Source: a bacterium (GTDB lineage Bacteria > Spirochaetota > UBA4802 > UBA5550). From it: a DNA stretch of 24,495 nucleotides. Position 1 is the stretch's first letter; each line of letters begins with the position of its first letter. The stretch covers positions 1-24,495 of the forward strand of contig JAAENB010001285.1 of assembly GCA_024224995.1 (NCBI GenBank), in the 5' to 3' direction. This document shows, in pieces, positions 1-7,247 of this stretch. The notes beneath the pieces were generated by a model that saw only the letters and a program-made list of their open reading frames with translations, did not search any database and had not been told where the DNA came from. Made by a program: the position numbers and the translations under genes.

Positions 1-228
1 GGTTTAACCCCTCCGTGGTGTTGACCCCCGGGCAATATCTTCGGAAACAGGCCCGTAGAGGCGTTGCACTGCAACGTCTCTGAAACCACCCCGGGTAAGA
101 TCCCCCGAAAAAGGCTCTATTTAAAAAGAGTTTCTTGAGAGAGAAGAAAAGACCCGTAGAGGCGTTGGAGACAGGAACAGGGTACAAGTCACAAGACTAA
201 AGGAGGCTATCCCCCCTTGCACTGTCTT
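1..228. repeat. Non-coding edge with hairpin repeats
   Basis: No gene is seen here. A hairpin lies at 58-80: arms 58-68 and 70-80 pair around one base with a single G-T wobble. The 15-base word CCCGTAGAGGCGTTG at 52-66 recurs exactly at 153-167, but the second copy has lost the opposite arm. Two imperfect direct copies starting CCCCGGG (about 27-53 and 91-114) flank the hairpin. GTAGAGGCGTTGCA-type palindromes are common dispersed repeats in environmental bacteria (memory). A weak GC hairpin at about 200-218 sits just past the stop of the minus-strand gene ending at 229 and could help end transcription, but it lacks a clean T-run. Confidence 0.5.
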
Positions 229-1206
229 TCAAATCCAGAGCTTCACCCCGCCAATGGGGCCGCCAATAGAGGCGTATTCCGCTTCAATATGCCGGTACCC
301 GGCAAACAGCTCAACCCGGTTGATCATGAATCCAATCCGGCCTTCAAAGTCAAAAAATTCAATATCCTCATACATCTGGTAGCCAAAGCGTCCCATGATG
401 GAGAGAGGGCCGGCAGGGTATAAATCTATTATGAATCCCATGGCAACACCATTCAGGGCGATAACCCCTCTCATTGATGAATATTGAATATAAAACCGGG
501 GCATACATACCTGGAACTGTAAAAAGGGAATGTGTAATCCAATAGCCAAATAATCGAGATGATCTCCATCATCCCATATTCTTTTAAATTCAAATTCCGG
601 AGTAATGATCCCTCCAAATACCCCGCTAAACGCGCCAAAAGCGCCGGCCCCGTCATCCCGGGCCCATTGCCCGCCGCCTTCAATGGTAAAATAATATCCT
701 TTATCGGGAGTATCACTTTTTCCCTGGTAGGGAAAATCTATTTTATAGCGGTCACTGCTTCCCAGGCAGTCACTACAGTCATCTGCCGAATCACTGCTCT
801 TGCTTTTTTTACTGCTTGTGCCGGTTTCGCCGTAATACGACGGAGTTGAATCCTTTTCTTCATAAGTTTCTTCATATGATTCTTCATATTTTTTTCTGTA
901 GCTTCTTTTGTAGGGATTGCTGTCCGGACCATAGCGGGAAACTGAAGGGCTTGATGCGGAAGAGGAACAGGAATCATCATCAAAATCATCATAGGAAGAG
1001 GATGAGGATGAGGATGAGGATGAGGATGAGGATGAGGATGAACCGGATCGAGTTCCGGACCTGGAAGAAGAGGAGGAGCTTGAACTTCTTCTTTCCTTCT
1101 GCTCCTTTCGTACATTTTTTTTAAAGTCCTTAAGAGCCGCAAAAACCGGTCCTCCACTCATAAATAAAGCCGGAACCAGTAAAATCACAATAAGTATTTT
1201 TTTCAA
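229..1206 (-). CDS. Secreted Ser-tract protein with barrel-like C-terminal domain
   Basis: The product has 325 residues. The start is TTG (1204-1206) behind an AAAGGAGAA ribosome site, with no better ATG nearby. Residues 1-23 form a signal peptide ending VFA|A, so export is likely. Residues 24-40 are basic. Two pure Ser runs (41-48 and 56-71) follow, then an acidic patch, a Tyr/Glu/Lys-rich low-complexity linker and three Cys (80, 144, 147). Residues about 152-325 alternate hydrophobic and polar residues, are rich in Gly and aromatics, and end in a strand-like segment finishing LWI, as expected of an outer-membrane beta-barrel. The second Ser run is coded mainly by a 6-bp tandem repeat. It is the last gene of the operon, 6 bp after the radical SAM gene. 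I do not recognise the family; barrel and surface location are inferences. Confidence 0.75.
   Translation of the reverse strand: MKKILIVILLVPALFMSGGPVFAALKDFKKNVRKEQKERRSSSSSSSSRSGTRSGSSSSSSSSSSSSSSSSYDDFDDDSCSSSASSPSVSRYGPDSNPYKRSYRKKYEESYEETYEEKDSTPSYYGETGTSSKKSKSSDSADDCSDCLGSSDRYKIDFPYQGKSDTPDKGYYFTIEGGGQWARDDGAGAFGAFSGVFGGIITPEFEFKRIWDDGDHLDYLAIGLHIPFLQFQVCMPRFYIQYSSMRGVIALNGVAMGFIIDLYPAGPLSIMGRFGYQMYEDIEFFDFEGRIGFMINRVELFAGYRHIEAEYASIGGPIGGVKLWI
999..1040 (-). repeat. Hexanucleotide tandem repeat coding for Ser
   Basis: Seven exact copies of AGGATG on the plus strand (999-1040) read as TCATCC on the coding strand, giving 14 consecutive Ser. The unit is a multiple of three, so gain or loss of copies would change the Ser-tract length without a frameshift. 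Confidence 0.95.
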
Positions 1207-1212
1207 AGCCCG

Positions 1213-2208
1213 TTATTCTCCTTTTATTCCAAGAACGGTTCCGCACTTACTGCATTTACCATCCTGCAAAAATTCAACCCTGGTAAAATAACCGCTTCGA
1301 CTAACCACAACAGTATGACAGGAGGGGCACACGGTATCGCTGCCGCCATATGAAGACGGAACATTGCCGCAATAGACAAAGTTAAGCTTTTTCATCCCTT
1401 CATTATGGACATTTAAAATAAAATCAATATCTGTTGCGGATTTGGTATATTTATATGAAGGATGATACCGGGAAATATGCCAGGCTATATTTTTATCGAT
1501 GGAAGCGATAAAATCAATAATATCCGTCATCTCTTCAATCGTGTCATTTACTCCCGTAACAATGAGGGTAGTAATTTCCACATGGCAGCCCTTTTCATAC
1601 GCGGTTTTGATTGTTTCGAGAACAGCTTCAAGATTCCCTTTTTGGACCTTTTTATAGGTTTCGGGTTTGAATGCCTTGAGATCAATATTCATGGCATCCG
1701 TGTACTCAAGCAGGTCCAGAAGGGGTTCCTTATTTATAAAACCGTTGGTTACCAGAACATTCTTAAGACCTTTTTTCCGGGCCAGCCGGGCAGTATCAAG
1801 AACATACTCAAACCAGATGCTGGGCTCTGAGTAGGTATAGGCTATTCCAACAGACCCCTGGTTTGCTGCCGCCGTAACAATATCCTCCGGTGAATGATAT
1901 GAAGTATTAGCAGAAAGATCCTGTGAAATATTCCAGTTCTGGCAATAGGGGCATTTAAAATTGCATCCCCTGGTCCCAATGGAAAGAATGGAACTTCCGG
2001 GGTGAAAATGGTAAAGCGGTTTTTTTTCAATGGGGTCCATTGCCGAGGCAGTGAGTTCCCCGTATATTTCCGTATAGAGCTTAGCGTCAATATTTTTTCT
2101 TGTTCCGCAAACACCATACCCATCTGCATGGATCAAACAATTATGCGGACACAGTTTACACCTGGTATCCCCATTTTCCATTGTTTCATAATATAGTGCT
2201 TCCTTCAT
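1213..2208 (-). CDS. AmmeMemoRadiSam-type radical SAM enzyme
   Basis: This is a radical SAM protein of the family related to the pyruvate formate-lyase activating enzyme, usually named AmmeMemoRadiSam system radical SAM enzyme. The cluster motif CNFKCPYC lies at residues 82-89 of the 331-residue product and should bind a 4Fe-4S cluster that cleaves S-adenosylmethionine. An N-terminal Cys set (CKLCPHNC, then GVCGTR) and a C-terminal four-Cys zinc-ribbon-like end (CPSC ... CSKC) are typical of the family. I chose the ATG at 2206-2208 because AGGAG lies just upstream and this start clears the bactofilin stop at 2216-2218. A longer TTG start at 2235 would overlap that gene. The substrate is not established to my knowledge. 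The usual partners AMMECR1 and MEMO1 are not in this window. Confidence 0.88.
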   Translation of the reverse strand: MKEALYYETMENGDTRCKLCPHNCLIHADGYGVCGTRKNIDAKLYTEIYGELTASAMDPIEKKPLYHFHPGSSILSIGTRGCNFKCPYCQNWNISQDLSANTSYHSPEDIVTAAANQGSVGIAYTYSEPSIWFEYVLDTARLARKKGLKNVLVTNGFINKEPLLDLLEYTDAMNIDLKAFKPETYKKVQKGNLEAVLETIKTAYEKGCHVEITTLIVTGVNDTIEEMTDIIDFIASIDKNIAWHISRYHPSYKYTKSATDIDFILNVHNEGMKKLNFVYCGNVPSSYGGSDTVCPSCHTVVVSRSGYFTRVEFLQDGKCSKCGTVLGIKGE

Positions 2209-2215
2209 CAATCTC

Positions 2216-2632
2216 CTAAGCTGATTCCTTCGCAACTTCGGTTTTTTTCGGCTTTTTATCCTGGTGCTTGATCATCTCACATTTTCCTTCAAAAACCACT
2301 CCATCAGAGATCTTGAGCTTGGCAGTTCGGATATTGCCGTATTGTTTACCATTTTCATGGATTTCAAGCCTCGTAGTCGCTTCAATATTTCCATATACGG
2401 TCCCTTTCAAAATAACAGTCTTTGCCTTTATATTAGCTTTTACAACTGCTCCTTCTCCAATAACAAGATAACCTCCGGATGTTATCTCGCCTTCAAAACG
2501 GCCGTTTATTTGTAACGATTTCGAAAATGATAGATCACCATGGAAATCCGTATCTTTTTCGAAAACAGTAGCAATCATAGTACCATTTTCACTTTTGGGG
2601 TTTTTATTAACCAGCAGTACCTTCTTAGTCAT
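2216..2632 (-). CDS. Bactofilin (polymer-forming cytoskeletal protein)
   Basis: The product has 138 residues, a usual length for bactofilins (CcmA/BacA type). A short polar N-terminal tail precedes a central domain (about 28-120) with the repeating hydrophobic-Gly pattern of a right-handed beta-helix: INGRFEGEI, then GEGAVVKANIKAKTVILKG, then YGNIEATTRLEI. The C-terminal tail is Lys-rich. The start ATG at 2630-2632 follows a GAGGAAAG ribosome site. Bactofilins form nucleotide-free filaments on the inner membrane and, in studied bacteria, guide local cell-wall synthesis, stalks or helical shape. Here it lies 25 bp after the small TPR gene and just before the radical SAM gene, in the same operon as polyprenyl diphosphate synthase, which fits an envelope role. 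Confidence 0.93.
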   Translation of the reverse strand: MTKKVLLVNKNPKSENGTMIATVFEKDTDFHGDLSFSKSLQINGRFEGEITSGGYLVIGEGAVVKANIKAKTVILKGTVYGNIEATTRLEIHENGKQYGNIRTAKLKISDGVVFEGKCEMIKHQDKKPKKTEVAKESA

Positions 2633-2657
2633 TTCTTTCCTCGTTATTAAATAAAGT

Positions 2658-2879
2658 CTATTTCGTTGTCATAACAAAAACTCCATCCCAGTCATCAGGC
2701 GGAGGAGATTCTTTGTAATTATTCGCCCTGTCAAGATATAAGTTTGATGGGCCGTCATTCTCGTCAATTTTTAGAGCCATTTCAAATGCTTTGATAGCAT
2801 CGTCCCACTTTCTCTGTTTATAGGCGGAAAGTCCAAGATTATAATATTTCAATAACTCTTCTTTCTCTTTACTAATCAT
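2658..2879 (-). CDS. Small TPR protein
   Basis: The product has 73 residues. Residues about 8-41 are one TPR-type helix pair with the YNLGLSAYKQRKWDDAIKAF pattern, and a further partial helix runs to about 55. The tail PPPDDWDGVFVMTTK (59-73) is a distinctive acidic-aromatic end. From memory, the same end follows TPR segments at the C-terminus of some bacterial adenylate cyclase-like and TPR proteins, so this may be a free-standing version of that module. ATG at 2877-2879 follows GAGGAAG. It lies 26 bp after the polyprenyl synthase gene and 25 bp before the bactofilin gene. There is no signal peptide, so it is likely cytoplasmic. A protein-protein adaptor role is inferred from the TPR only. 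Confidence 0.85.
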   Translation of the reverse strand: MISKEKEELLKYYNLGLSAYKQRKWDDAIKAFEMALKIDENDGPSNLYLDRANNYKESPPPDDWDGVFVMTTK

Positions 2880-2905
2880 ACGCTCTTCCTCACAGAATCT
2901 AAATT

Positions 2906-3895
2906 TTAGAAATTCCTGCTTACAAAAAAATTACTTAATTCAACCAAAATCTCTCTAAACTCCGAATCAGGATATTTATAAATAATATCAAGAGCTTTCT
3001 TTATATATTGACCGGCTATATCCAGACAGTATCCAATAGCCTGGGATCCTGTTACCTTTTGATGAACAATATTCCAGTTTTCATCAGTTGGATTTGCCAG
3101 GTATCCTTTCAATTCGTTTTGCTCTTCCACGTTCAGCTTTTCTAATAAATAGAGAAGAGGAAGAGTAACTTTTCCTTCTCTAAAATCATTACCAACATCT
3201 TTACCCGTTACCGTATCATTGTCAATATAATCGAGCGTATCATCAACAATCTGGAAAGCAAACCCCAGGTTAAGCCCAAAATCATATAATTCATCACATT
3301 CTTCATCATTAAAACCAGCTTTAATGGCACCCAGTTTTACGCATGCAGCCATAAACCTGGCTGTTTTCAACTCAATTATCCTATAATAGTGCTCTTTTGT
3401 AATAGAGTTAATATTGGAGTATTGTAATTGATACAACTCTCCTTTTACCATGTCCCCGGCGCCCAATACAACAACATGAAAAAGAGCCGGATTTTTATAA
3501 TCCAGGGCTGTTGCCAGGGCCGTAGTATACATATAATCCCCGGCGAGTACTGCAATTTTATTACCCCATTGCCTGGAAACAGTTCTATTCCCTCTTCTCA
3601 TCATTGAATGATCAATTATATCATCATGAACAAGAGTTGCGGCATGAACAATCTCAGCAGCCGCAGCGAGCTCTATTATCCCATCGGGAATACTACCGTT
3701 AAGACCACCCGCCAGAATAACAAGAGAAGACCGGACCTTCTTCCCTCCCCTCGCAAACAAATGTTTCGCGCTGGCATCCAGATCGGGAATCCCTGTTGTC
3801 AATTTTGAATTTATTGTAACATCAACTTCTTCTAGATATTCCTCAAGAGGCCTGAGTATTTCACTTATTGTTTTTACCATATTTCCTGTAATCAT
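2906..3895 (-). CDS. Polyprenyl diphosphate synthase (trans-type)
   Basis: The product has 329 residues, usual for long-chain trans-prenyltransferases that extend farnesyl diphosphate with isopentenyl units for quinone side chains. The GKKVR substrate site is at 51-55, the first Asp-rich motif DDIID at 91-95 followed by RRGNRT, and the second Asp-rich motif DDTLD at 218-222. These Asp pairs bind the Mg-diphosphate. ATG at 3893-3895 overlaps the upstream STAS stop by one base, a sign of translational coupling. A second in-frame ATG five codons later has AGGA close to it and is a possible alternative start. Chain length cannot be told from sequence by eye, so octaprenyl, heptaprenyl or similar are all open. 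Confidence 0.93.
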   Translation of the reverse strand: MITGNMVKTISEILRPLEEYLEEVDVTINSKLTTGIPDLDASAKHLFARGGKKVRSSLVILAGGLNGSIPDGIIELAAAAEIVHAATLVHDDIIDHSMMRRGNRTVSRQWGNKIAVLAGDYMYTTALATALDYKNPALFHVVVLGAGDMVKGELYQLQYSNINSITKEHYYRIIELKTARFMAACVKLGAIKAGFNDEECDELYDFGLNLGFAFQIVDDTLDYIDNDTVTGKDVGNDFREGKVTLPLLYLLEKLNVEEQNELKGYLANPTDENWNIVHQKVTGSQAIGYCLDIAGQYIKKALDIIYKYPDSEFREILVELSNFFVSRNF

Positions 3896-4224
3896 CAGTC
3901 AAAAGTCGCAATGCACTCTCTTTTAGATTCAAATATTTCAAATACCTTGTCCAGCATGGTGGTTTGAAAAAGTTTCATCAGGTTATCATTGACTACGATC
4001 AATTTTATATCACCCTCATTGTCTTTTATTTTTCTCTTGATGGCAACAAGAACTCCCAGGGCAGAACTACAAATATGTTTAACATTTATCATATCTATAC
4101 ATATATGAAGTTTGTTATCATCAAGGCACTTTTGCAACTCAGCTTCCAGTTCCTCAGAGCCTTCCTGATCAATTCTCCCCTCAAGAACGATCATTTCATA
4201 ATTATCTTCCGAGATTCTCTTCAT
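3895..4224 (-). CDS. STAS-domain protein (anti-sigma factor antagonist-like)
   Basis: The product has 109 residues and is a single STAS domain, the fold of SpoIIAA/RsbV proteins that bind an anti-sigma kinase and are controlled by Ser phosphorylation. The signature segment reads HICSSALGVLVAIK: Ser53 and Ser54 occupy the phospho-site, but the Asp usual before it (DSSGLG) is Cys52, and Gly is Ala55. Such variants occur in the family, so phosphorylation is possible but not assured. The ATG at 4222-4224 follows GGAGAG. It is the first gene of a six-gene minus-strand unit and overlaps the polyprenyl synthase start by one base. No RsbW-like kinase or PP2C phosphatase gene is in the window, so its partner must be elsewhere. 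Confidence 0.88.
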   Translation of the reverse strand: MKRISEDNYEMIVLEGRIDQEGSEELEAELQKCLDDNKLHICIDMINVKHICSSALGVLVAIKRKIKDNEGDIKLIVVNDNLMKLFQTTMLDKVFEIFESKRECIATFD

Positions 4225-4315
4225 ATTTTACTCTCCATCTCTTTCTTTGATTAAACTTCTTTGAAAATATATAAGTCATTTTTAAGGCTAAATTTTTCAT
4301 CTTCTTGAAAAATCA

Positions 4316-4348
4316 TACTATAACACATACGGTACTTATACTATAACA
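4316..4348 (-). promoter_or_regulatory. Tandem TACTATAACA direct repeat upstream of the STAS operon
   Basis: TACTATAACA occurs at 4316-4325 and 4339-4348, a period of 23 bp. Read on the minus strand each contains TATAGTAT, which resembles a -10 box. They lie 90-125 bp upstream of the STAS start. They could be tandem promoters or paired sites for a regulator. No good -35 box is seen at 16-18 bp. Confidence 0.3.
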
Positions 4349-4351
4349 AAA

Positions 4352-5068
4352 TCAAATCTTTTCAAGCTTTTTTATTCCGGCTCTTGCTATTGTTAATGAA
4401 AAAACTTCAACTACGCCTTCTTTTTTCAGAACCCGCGCGCACTCATTAACTGTCGCACCCGTTGTAAAAACATCATCAACAATCAAAACTTTTTTATTAG
4501 CAATTTTTCCCGGGTTTATTACTTCATACCGGTCAATAACATTGATAAACCGGTCCCGAAATCCCAGCTCTTTTTGAGAGCCTGAAGCTTTTTTCTCCTT
4601 AAGCATCCTCCGGTAAGGCAATTTTAGCCTTCCGGCAAGATCCCCGGCAATCAATTCCGACTGGTTATAACCCCTTTTTGATTTTTTTAGCCGATTTATT
4701 GGAACAGAAGTGACCTGGTCTACAACAACACCCGATTCCCTTATTGCTTCCGCTCCAATTCTGCCAAAATGATGATATACCCCTCTTATCCTGTTAAATT
4801 TAAAATCATGGAGCAACTCTTTTATAACACCCGAATATTCCGCTACCGCAATATTTTTTGTAAGATAAAATTCCCGGTCCCGGCATATCTCGCACCGCTT
4901 ATTTACAATAAAACCGGAACATCTCTCACACTTTTCACCAACATATTCAATTTCACCCAGGCAATTTACGCAAAGATTGTACTCATCAAAGGCCACTGTC
5001 TTACCACACATGACACACTTTGACGGGAAAACAAGGTCTACAATTGAGTTAAACAATTTCCGCAACAC
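4352..5068 (-). CDS. comF: ComF family phosphoribosyltransferase-like protein
   Basis: The product has 238 residues. The N-terminal third has four Cys pairs (18/21, 33/36, 47/50, 59/62), a double zinc-finger arrangement typical of ComF proteins. The C-terminal type I phosphoribosyltransferase domain carries the PRPP loop VLIVDDVFTTGAT (194-206). The central R-x-x-x-x-SKRGYNQSE segment is also a family mark. In naturally competent bacteria ComF helps single-strand DNA uptake or recombination; in many others the role is unknown. The start is GTG at 5066-5068, five bases after the queC stop, with GAGGTGG in the end of queC as ribosome site. It is probably co-transcribed with queC. No other competence gene is in the window. 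Confidence 0.9.
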   Translation of the reverse strand: MLRKLFNSIVDLVFPSKCVMCGKTVAFDEYNLCVNCLGEIEYVGEKCERCSGFIVNKRCEICRDREFYLTKNIAVAEYSGVIKELLHDFKFNRIRGVYHHFGRIGAEAIRESGVVVDQVTSVPINRLKKSKRGYNQSELIAGDLAGRLKLPYRRMLKEKKASGSQKELGFRDRFINVIDRYEVINPGKIANKKVLIVDDVFTTGATVNECARVLKKEGVVEVFSLTIARAGIKKLEKI

Positions 5069-5073
5069 CGTCT

Positions 5074-5781
5074 TCAGCCACCTCGATATTTTGTCGGATC
5101 CGGCACTTCCGCGTCTTTAAATCCATTTTTGCGAATGACGCAGCTGTCACATTCTCCGCATGAGGATCCATCATCATAGGGATCATAACAGCTATGAGTC
5201 AACGAATAATCGACTCCCAGTTCAACACCTTTTTTTATAATGTCAGACTTCTTTAGAAGAAGCAGTGGTGCCGATATACGAAATCCCTGCCCCATTAGCC
5301 CTGCCTTTGTCCCAATATTGGCCATTTGCCCAAAAGCATCAAAAAATTCAGGCCTGCAATCGGGATAACCGCTATAATCTACAGCATTAGCCCCGATAAA
5401 GATATTCCGGGCTTCTATTGATTCCGCGTACGCGAGAGCATAAGATAAAAAAATGATATTCCTGGCCGGAACATAGGTATCAGGGATATCATCTTCCTCT
5501 TTTGCCGTATCTGCCGCGCGATTTTTGGGTACATCCAATTCCGATCCGGTAACCAGGGCCGAATTGAAAATAGACGCCGGAATGGTAATAAAAATATGGT
5601 TCTCAATCTTGAAAAATTCTGCTAACTTTTCCGCGAACTCTATTTCAATGCTGTGCCGCTGCCCATAGGAAAATGTTATAGCCGATACATCATACCCTTC
5701 CCGAACCGCGATAGCTGCTGTTGTCGCGGAATCAAGCCCGCCACTAAGAAGTACAACAGCTTTTTCCTTTTGAACATCCAT
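5074..5781 (-). CDS. queC: 7-cyano-7-deazaguanine synthase QueC
   Basis: QueC converts 7-carboxy-7-deazaguanine to preQ0 with ammonia and ATP, on the way to the tRNA base queuosine. The product is 235 residues, the normal length. The PP-loop ATP-binding motif SGGLDS is at 13-18. The zinc site is Cys198, Cys208, Cys211 and Cys214 in the SSCGECDSC segment. The middle segment YVPARNIIFLSYALAYAE is highly typical. The start ATG is at 5779-5781 with only a weak GAGA ribosome site. A 149-bp gap separates it from rodA upstream, so it may have its own promoter. The other queuosine genes (queD, queE, queF, tgt) are not in this window. Confidence 0.96.
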   Translation of the reverse strand: MDVQKEKAVVLLSGGLDSATTAAIAVREGYDVSAITFSYGQRHSIEIEFAEKLAEFFKIENHIFITIPASIFNSALVTGSELDVPKNRAADTAKEEDDIPDTYVPARNIIFLSYALAYAESIEARNIFIGANAVDYSGYPDCRPEFFDAFGQMANIGTKAGLMGQGFRISAPLLLLKKSDIIKKGVELGVDYSLTHSCYDPYDDGSSCGECDSCVIRKNGFKDAEVPDPTKYRGG

Positions 5782-5820
5782 TATTTCTCACACTTATCCA
5801 CGTATATCAAGTAGTCCCGA

Positions 5821-5847
5821 TTTATACAATTATGAAATTTTAATCAA
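5821..5847 (-). promoter_or_regulatory. Weak candidate promoter for queC
   Basis: On the minus strand TTGATT (5842-5847) and TATAAA (5821-5826) are separated by 15 bp, shorter than ideal. They lie 40-66 bp upstream of the queC ATG in the 149-bp gap after rodA. I saw no preQ1 riboswitch-like arrangement in this gap. Confidence 0.3.
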
Positions 5848-5930
5848 GGAATTAATTATGTTGCCGGTTAAAAAGTAGCAGAAACTGCGGGTGTATTGAA
5901 TGAGGGCGCACCTCTCCCTGTACCGGTATA

Positions 5931-7247
5931 TCAATAGACAAATTTTCGCATTCGTATATTTATTAATATACCAATCCCGATCATCGACATTATAAGGTTT
6001 GAACCTCCATAAGAGACAAAACATAAGGGCAAGCCCGTTACCGGCATAATTCCTATAACCATGCCGATATTTATCAATATATGAAAGAAAAATATGGATG
6101 TGATACCACTGGCCACCAATGCTCCAAATTTATCCTTTGCCTCAACAGCGATTTGTATCCCTCGAAACACCACAATTCCCAATAAAATAATCAATACTAT
6201 GGAACCAAGAAAGCCCCACTCCTCAGCCACCACGGAAAAAATAAAATCCGATGTCTTCTCAGGTAAAAAACCAAGCTGGGATTGCGTCCCCTTTAAAAAT
6301 CCCTTGCCGAAAAATCCTCCCGAACCAATAGCTATCTTTGATTGTATGATATTATACCCTGACGCATGAGGATCAAGATCGGGATTAAGAAAAACAATAA
6401 TCCTTTGTTTCTGATATTCCTTAAAAAGTGTCTGGATCAGCACCGACGAGAACAAACCCAGAGACACTACAATCGATGGAACATATACTTTTCTCAAGAT
6501 CTTATTGGGAAAGAAAAAATGGACCAAAAAGGAGACTAAAGAAATAAATAATAACCCCCCGGACACGATAAACAACATATTAACATCTTTGAAAAAATCA
6601 AGAAGGAAATTCGACCCCTCCGCGCCAGCCCACTCTCTATAGGTCAATATCATCGGTACAATCAATGCAATTGCCGCGATAGCAATGATCGAAAAAAGAT
6701 GCGTTACGTCTGCCCCTCCCACAAACAACATGGTAAACAAAATAGGAATAAAGATCACCGATGTTCCAAAATCAGGCTGCATTATTACAATGATAATAGG
6801 AACAAGAGTAAGAAGAGACGGGATCAATAATTCCCGGAAATGCCGCATATCTCTTTCCCGAAGCTCAAGAAATTTTCCCAGGACAATAACAAGCCCCAGC
6901 TTCATGAATTCAGAGGGTTGAATTGAGAAAAAACCAAAACTTAACCAGGCCCTGGTATTTCGTATTGGTGACCCGAATATGGTCGTAAAAAGCAAAACCA
7001 CTATTAAAATACCATATATATGCAGTGAATAATCGCCCAGCTGCTGATAATTAATAATCGTCATTCCGATCATTATAATAAATCCAAATACAAACCACAG
7101 CAGCTGTTTCCGGTATATTCCGTTATTTATTTTGTCTACCGGGTCAAAACCGCCACTATATATCATCAGGGTTCCGATGGCCACAATTAACACAACAACA
7201 CCAACAAGCAGGTAATCAATCTTATACATGCTGTCTTTTCCGATCAT
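5931..7247 (-). CDS. rodA: RodA peptidoglycan glycosyltransferase, enlarged form
   Basis: RodA is the SEDS-family glycosyltransferase that polymerises lipid II during cell elongation, paired with PBP2. Family segments seen are QPSEFMKLGLV, MQPDFGTSV, SGYNIIQSKIAIGSGGFFGK, FLPEKTSDFIFSVVAEEWG and VSYGGSNL. Asp334 in the TSDFIF segment aligns with the essential Asp (D262 in E. coli, from memory); the usual HTDF reads TSDF here. The protein is 438 residues against about 370 for typical RodA. The extra length lies at about 204-272 and contains two further hydrophobic segments. The start ATG (7245-7247) overlaps the mrdA stop as ATGA; a second ATG six codons in is possible. It is the last gene of the mre cluster. 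Confidence 0.95.
   Translation of the reverse strand: MIGKDSMYKIDYLLVGVVVLIVAIGTLMIYSGGFDPVDKINNGIYRKQLLWFVFGFIIMIGMTIINYQQLGDYSLHIYGILIVVLLFTTIFGSPIRNTRAWLSFGFFSIQPSEFMKLGLVIVLGKFLELRERDMRHFRELLIPSLLTLVPIIIVIMQPDFGTSVIFIPILFTMLFVGGADVTHLFSIIAIAAIALIVPMILTYREWAGAEGSNFLLDFFKDVNMLFIVSGGLLFISLVSFLVHFFFPNKILRKVYVPSIVVSLGLFSSVLIQTLFKEYQKQRIIVFLNPDLDPHASGYNIIQSKIAIGSGGFFGKGFLKGTQSQLGFLPEKTSDFIFSVVAEEWGFLGSIVLIILLGIVVFRGIQIAVEAKDKFGALVASGITSIFFFHILINIGMVIGIMPVTGLPLCFVSYGGSNLIMSMIGIGILINIRMRKFVY

Noticed and set aside
738..1157. His-Pro repeat frame and Arg-Met repeat frame across the hexanucleotide repeat
   Set aside because: These are the other frames of the same 6-bp repeat. They lack ribosome sites and conflict with the signal-peptide frame.
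4292..4313. ATTTTTCA/TGAAAAAT hairpin between comF and the STAS gene
   Set aside because: Only eight AT-rich pairs and no T-run; could form by chance in this AT-rich gap.
5848..5930. Terminator after rodA (GCAG/CTGC with following T-run)
   Set aside because: The stem is only four base pairs; too weak to call.
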